Shown here in pieces: positions 61,584 through 64,000 of a stretch of 64,000 nt of DNA. Source of the stretch: Fragum whitleyi (Eukaryota > Mollusca > Bivalvia > Cardiida > Cardiidae); contig OX411546.1 in the NCBI GenBank assembly GCA_948146395.1, forward strand, positions 21,182,449-21,246,448, in the 5' to 3' direction. A program made the translations under genes and the position numbers. Positions within the stretch are counted from its first letter, which is position 1. Each line of letters opens with the position of its first letter. Under the pieces are notes generated by a model. It saw nothing but the letters and a program-made list of their open reading frames with translations. It had not been told where the DNA came from and ran no database searches.

Positions 61584-61699
61584 ACTGACTGCGCATGCGC
61601 GGCACAAATCTCATTTAATGCCTCCTAAACTCCCTTTGCTCATAGAATTTCAACCAAACATCGACTAAACCAAGGTAAGTCTCGTTTAATTTTCCAATT
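61584..61699 (+). repeat. DIRS right terminal repeat
   Basis: The 37-bp core 61584-61620 is the exact inverse of 57053-57089. The 79-bp outer part (CCTCCTAAACTCCCTTTGCT to TTTAATTTTCCAATT) differs from the left outer part, so the ends are only partly inverted repeats. Confidence 0.85.
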
Positions 61700-61778
61700 A
61701 TTATTAAGAAACCATGGTTAGATTCTCCAGCTGCCACAATTGTATGACTGAAAAGCTTAAAAGCAGTGTTTTATCAAT
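61700..61778 (+). mobile_element. SINE, right half (split by DIRS)
   Basis: AAGAAACCATGGTTAGATTC, TCCAGCTGCCACAATTGTAT and AAAAGCAGTGTTTTATC continue the SINE body interrupted at 57025. Confidence 0.6.
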
Positions 61779-61844
61779 TCAAAACAATATTTAAATGGCA
61801 CATCTTTTCATTGAGCCTTTATCTTTGATAATGGAAGAGAATTT

Positions 61845-62114
61845 TTTGTTCAGCTGTTTACAAAGAAAACCCGAGGTATTGCTATAGCCTTGGTGATGCT
61901 GTTGTCGTATAAAACCTTTGACATTTGTATAACTTTGTTTATACTGCAGGTATTCACTTGAAACTTGGCAAAGATTTATACTATCATAAGAAGAACCTAT
62001 ACTTTCAAGGGGGTAACTCCAGATGCATTTTGTGTGAAGTATTCCCCTTTTTGGACTTGATTTTTTTTCACTATCCAACAGCCAAGCATATGCACCTCAA
62101 GGCTATTCTCTTGT
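61845..62114 (+). repeat. Diverged AGCTCGGCTG-family repeat
   Basis: GTTCAGCTGTTTACAAAGAA, AACCCGAGGTATTGCTATAG, CTTGAAACTTGGCAAAGATT and the end GGCTATTCTCTTGT follow 21797-22092 at lower identity. Confidence 0.5.
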
Positions 62115-62357
62115 ATAAAAGCCCAAATTAAGGCTCATTCAAACAAACAAATAGAAAGAGTTGTGGAAATCTGCATCCATTGGATGAAAGGACACAAGAT
62201 GAAACATCTTCAAAGATCTGCCTGGTTCACACAGGGCTTCATAGCCCAGTGCAAACCACTCCCAAGGGCAAGGCAAACAACTCCTAATCTTCAATAGTGG
62301 GGTGTCATGATTTTGATCCTCAGCATCAGCACATATCCTTTCCGACATTTCAATAGT

Positions 62358-62431
62358 TTGGCGCAAATCAGTTGTAACTACCTATGTTTACAAACATATA
62401 GGCAGTTACAACTGTTTCGCACTGAGCCATT
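62358..62431. repeat. 70-bp hairpin element, subfamily A, copy 5
   Basis: TTGGCGCAAATCAGTTGTAA, CTACCTATGTTTAC and its complement, ending ACTGAGCCAT. Confidence 0.6.
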
Positions 62432-62739
62432 GATTTGTCTCAACTATTGGGTGGATAATTGTAAACATAACCACATGATTAAACCCATTCAGTCAATCAC
62501 TGAGATAATATTCGGCTGGGAAATCAAAACAGTGATCTCAAGGTTTGGACATTACCCACCAAGCTAATGAGCTGTCATTGTGATGGCTATTATGTCACAT
62601 AGATATCCTCTTGCATAGTAAAAATCCATCACAGGTGCTTTTAAAACAACACCATCTCCTGATTAAAAACAAAAGTTTTGAAATCCATCCGTAAATGAAG
62701 AAGTGGCCTGGATAAAATCTAGGCCCAAGGTACCTTTGT

Positions 62740-62968
62740 TAAAATATGAGCCAATTTTATCCAACCTTCATTGAGTTGCTTGTTCTGTACAAAATGACCC
62801 TTTTCCACAATGTTTTGGGTTATTGCTATAGCTTTGGTGGTCTTATGTTGCTTAACTGCTTGTGCTCATGAATAGCTTCATTTTGATATACAATATATTT
62901 GGACATACTGCTTTTTCTTGGCTAATGAAGCGCCCTTAAAATTGGGTCTCAAACACTTTACATGAACC
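62740..62968. repeat. Solo arm of the 31082-32058 foldback
   Basis: ATGAGCCAATTTTATCCAAC, TGCTTGTTCTGTACAAAATG, TCATGAATAGCTTCATTTTG and CACTTTACATGAACC followed by TTAA match one arm in full. The partner arm is absent. Confidence 0.7.
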
Positions 62969-63026
62969 TTAAAGATAGTTACCTTTGTCTTCTACAACAA
63001 ACTGCCTTCAGTTTGCCAAGTCTCGC

Positions 63027-63262
63027 TTGATTGTGACCTGTCACACACAAAGGGACCATCTGGGTACTCCGTTAAATAAACATCTGAAAAAGGGATTAGT
63101 TCTAGTACAGGCCAACCAGAGGTCACAATGCAAAACTTTTTTCATAGGAAGGTAGATTGATTATTCTAGTATTAGAAAATTAGTAAAGTATGAAATAATT
63201 GACCCAAGTCTGCTTGGGGTCAACCTTTTACGCATTTCCCAGATGGATCCTTTTTGCCTGCA
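63027..63262. mobile_element. MITE of the GGGACCATCTGGG family, complete copy
   Basis: AAAGGGACCATCTGGGTACT at left, CATTTCCCAGATGGATCCTT at right; the interior matches 37010-37238. Confidence 0.6.
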
Positions 63263-63605
63263 GGGTTACAATTATATTTCTATTCTAGACTCAATTGAGA
63301 TCAGCTCATCTCAAACCAAATCTCATTACAGATCACATATGCCTTAAAGAAAATCAAAGGGACATAACCATACAATTTTGCTCGCAATTGGGCTCAATAA
63401 AAAAGGTGCAACACAAAAGCAGTCCTTAAATAAAATCAAATTTTAATGATCATTGAAACAAACTACATGAAATAAAAGTACTACCCGGTAAATACACATA
63501 TTTATATCTTATCATTTGTTTCACATTTTACCAGAATGTTGAGGGATCAAGTTAAAGTATACAAGTCTGAGCATGACATTTACAACAATTACATGTTTTT
63601 GTAGG

Positions 63606-63745
63606 CCCGGTTGCATGAAAGTTAACCATTGATTAATTTTCACCAGAGGTTATTTTTGGCAAATCAGGACTGTTGTTTCAATTGGTTCAACTGAAACAAC
63701 AACCCTTAATTGTTGGAAATACCTGTTGGTTAAAAATTAGCCAAT
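63606..63745. mobile_element. Foldback remnant near the window end
   Basis: GCCCGGTTGCATGAAAGTTA at left, inner stem GTTGTTTCAATTGG with ACTGAAACAAC, and AAAAATTAGCCAATGGTAA at right, followed by an (AT)n run. Non-coding; nothing else is recognised to 64000. Confidence 0.45.
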
Positions 63746-64000
63746 GGTAATCTGTTATATATATATATAAGAGTGCACAGTAAAGAACGATCAGTGTGTA
63801 TGAATGCATGGGATGATCAGAGTCTTTAACATTGTGCACATGTTAAAAAAGCTTGAAATGTTGCCCACAGGCACACACACATTTATATCTTGAGTCTTTC
63901 AACACAAAATTCGCCAAAATATTTAATGGATAAGGTTTGCAAGTATCATCTAAAGCAAAGTGTTACTAACAATTGTTTTGCAAACCCCGTAATAATTTAA

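Larger units (their letters stand above)
57026..61699 (+). mobile_element. DIRS-type tyrosine-recombinase retrotransposon, defective
   Basis: The element is 4.67 kb. Order: left terminal repeat, gag-like region, reverse transcriptase/RNase H, tyrosine recombinase, internal complementary region and right terminal repeat. This is the DIRS layout; such elements integrate by recombinase as circles and make no target duplication. A 37-bp sequence at 57053-57089 is exactly inverted at 61584-61620. AATT is shared by both outer ends (57026-57029 and 61696-61699). Coding regions are broken by at least two gag frameshifts, one stop in the reverse transcriptase and a frame loss at its end. The recombinase frame is open. 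Confidence 0.9.

Noticed and set aside
1..64000. A prokaryotic-type defence or biosynthetic system
   Set aside because: No bacterial-style gene cluster exists; the only coding sequences supported are one animal gene with introns and one retrotransposon.

Overview
The window is metazoan nuclear DNA, most likely from a bivalve mollusc. It is AT-rich, contains one long intron-rich gene, and its introns are packed with tRNA-derived SINEs, foldback elements and short inverted-repeat transposons of kinds common in bivalve genomes. The bivalve assignment is inferred from repeat character; no species is claimed.

The one host gene recognised is on the + strand at 4468-51874. It encodes a SAPS-domain regulatory subunit of protein phosphatase 6, most similar to vertebrate PPP6R3. 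I could place 26 coding exons (3048 nt with the stop, 1015 residues) with every intron phase consistent from ATG to TGA. Exons 1-14 encode the SAPS helical-repeat domain. Exons 15-26 encode an acidic, Ser/Thr/Pro-rich tail that ends in NGPV. Upstream noncoding exon(s) probably lie in the first 400 bases, and the 3' UTR begins at 51875 with three tandem hairpins.

The introns carry most of the interest. Intron 18 starts with 19 tandem 37-bp copies of the exon 18/intron 18 junction, so the 5' splice site is repeated. Intron 15 ends in a ~220-bp tandem array that stops exactly at the exon 16 acceptor. Other introns hold TTAA-flanked MITEs, a ~70-bp hairpin family in two subfamilies, long foldbacks, mariner-type terminal repeats around non-coding interiors, SINEs with intact target duplications, and Helentron-like elements ending in a hairpin plus CTCTTGTT. 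Several insertions are nested, which gives relative ages.

Downstream of the gene, 57026-61699 is a nearly full-length but broken DIRS-type tyrosine-recombinase retrotransposon. It has a gag-like region, reverse transcriptase/RNase H, a tyrosine recombinase, inverted terminal repeats and an internal complementary region. It split an older SINE with no visible target duplication. The last 2.3 kb holds further repeat fragments and no gene I can support. I found no prokaryotic-type system, CRISPR array or real tRNA gene.
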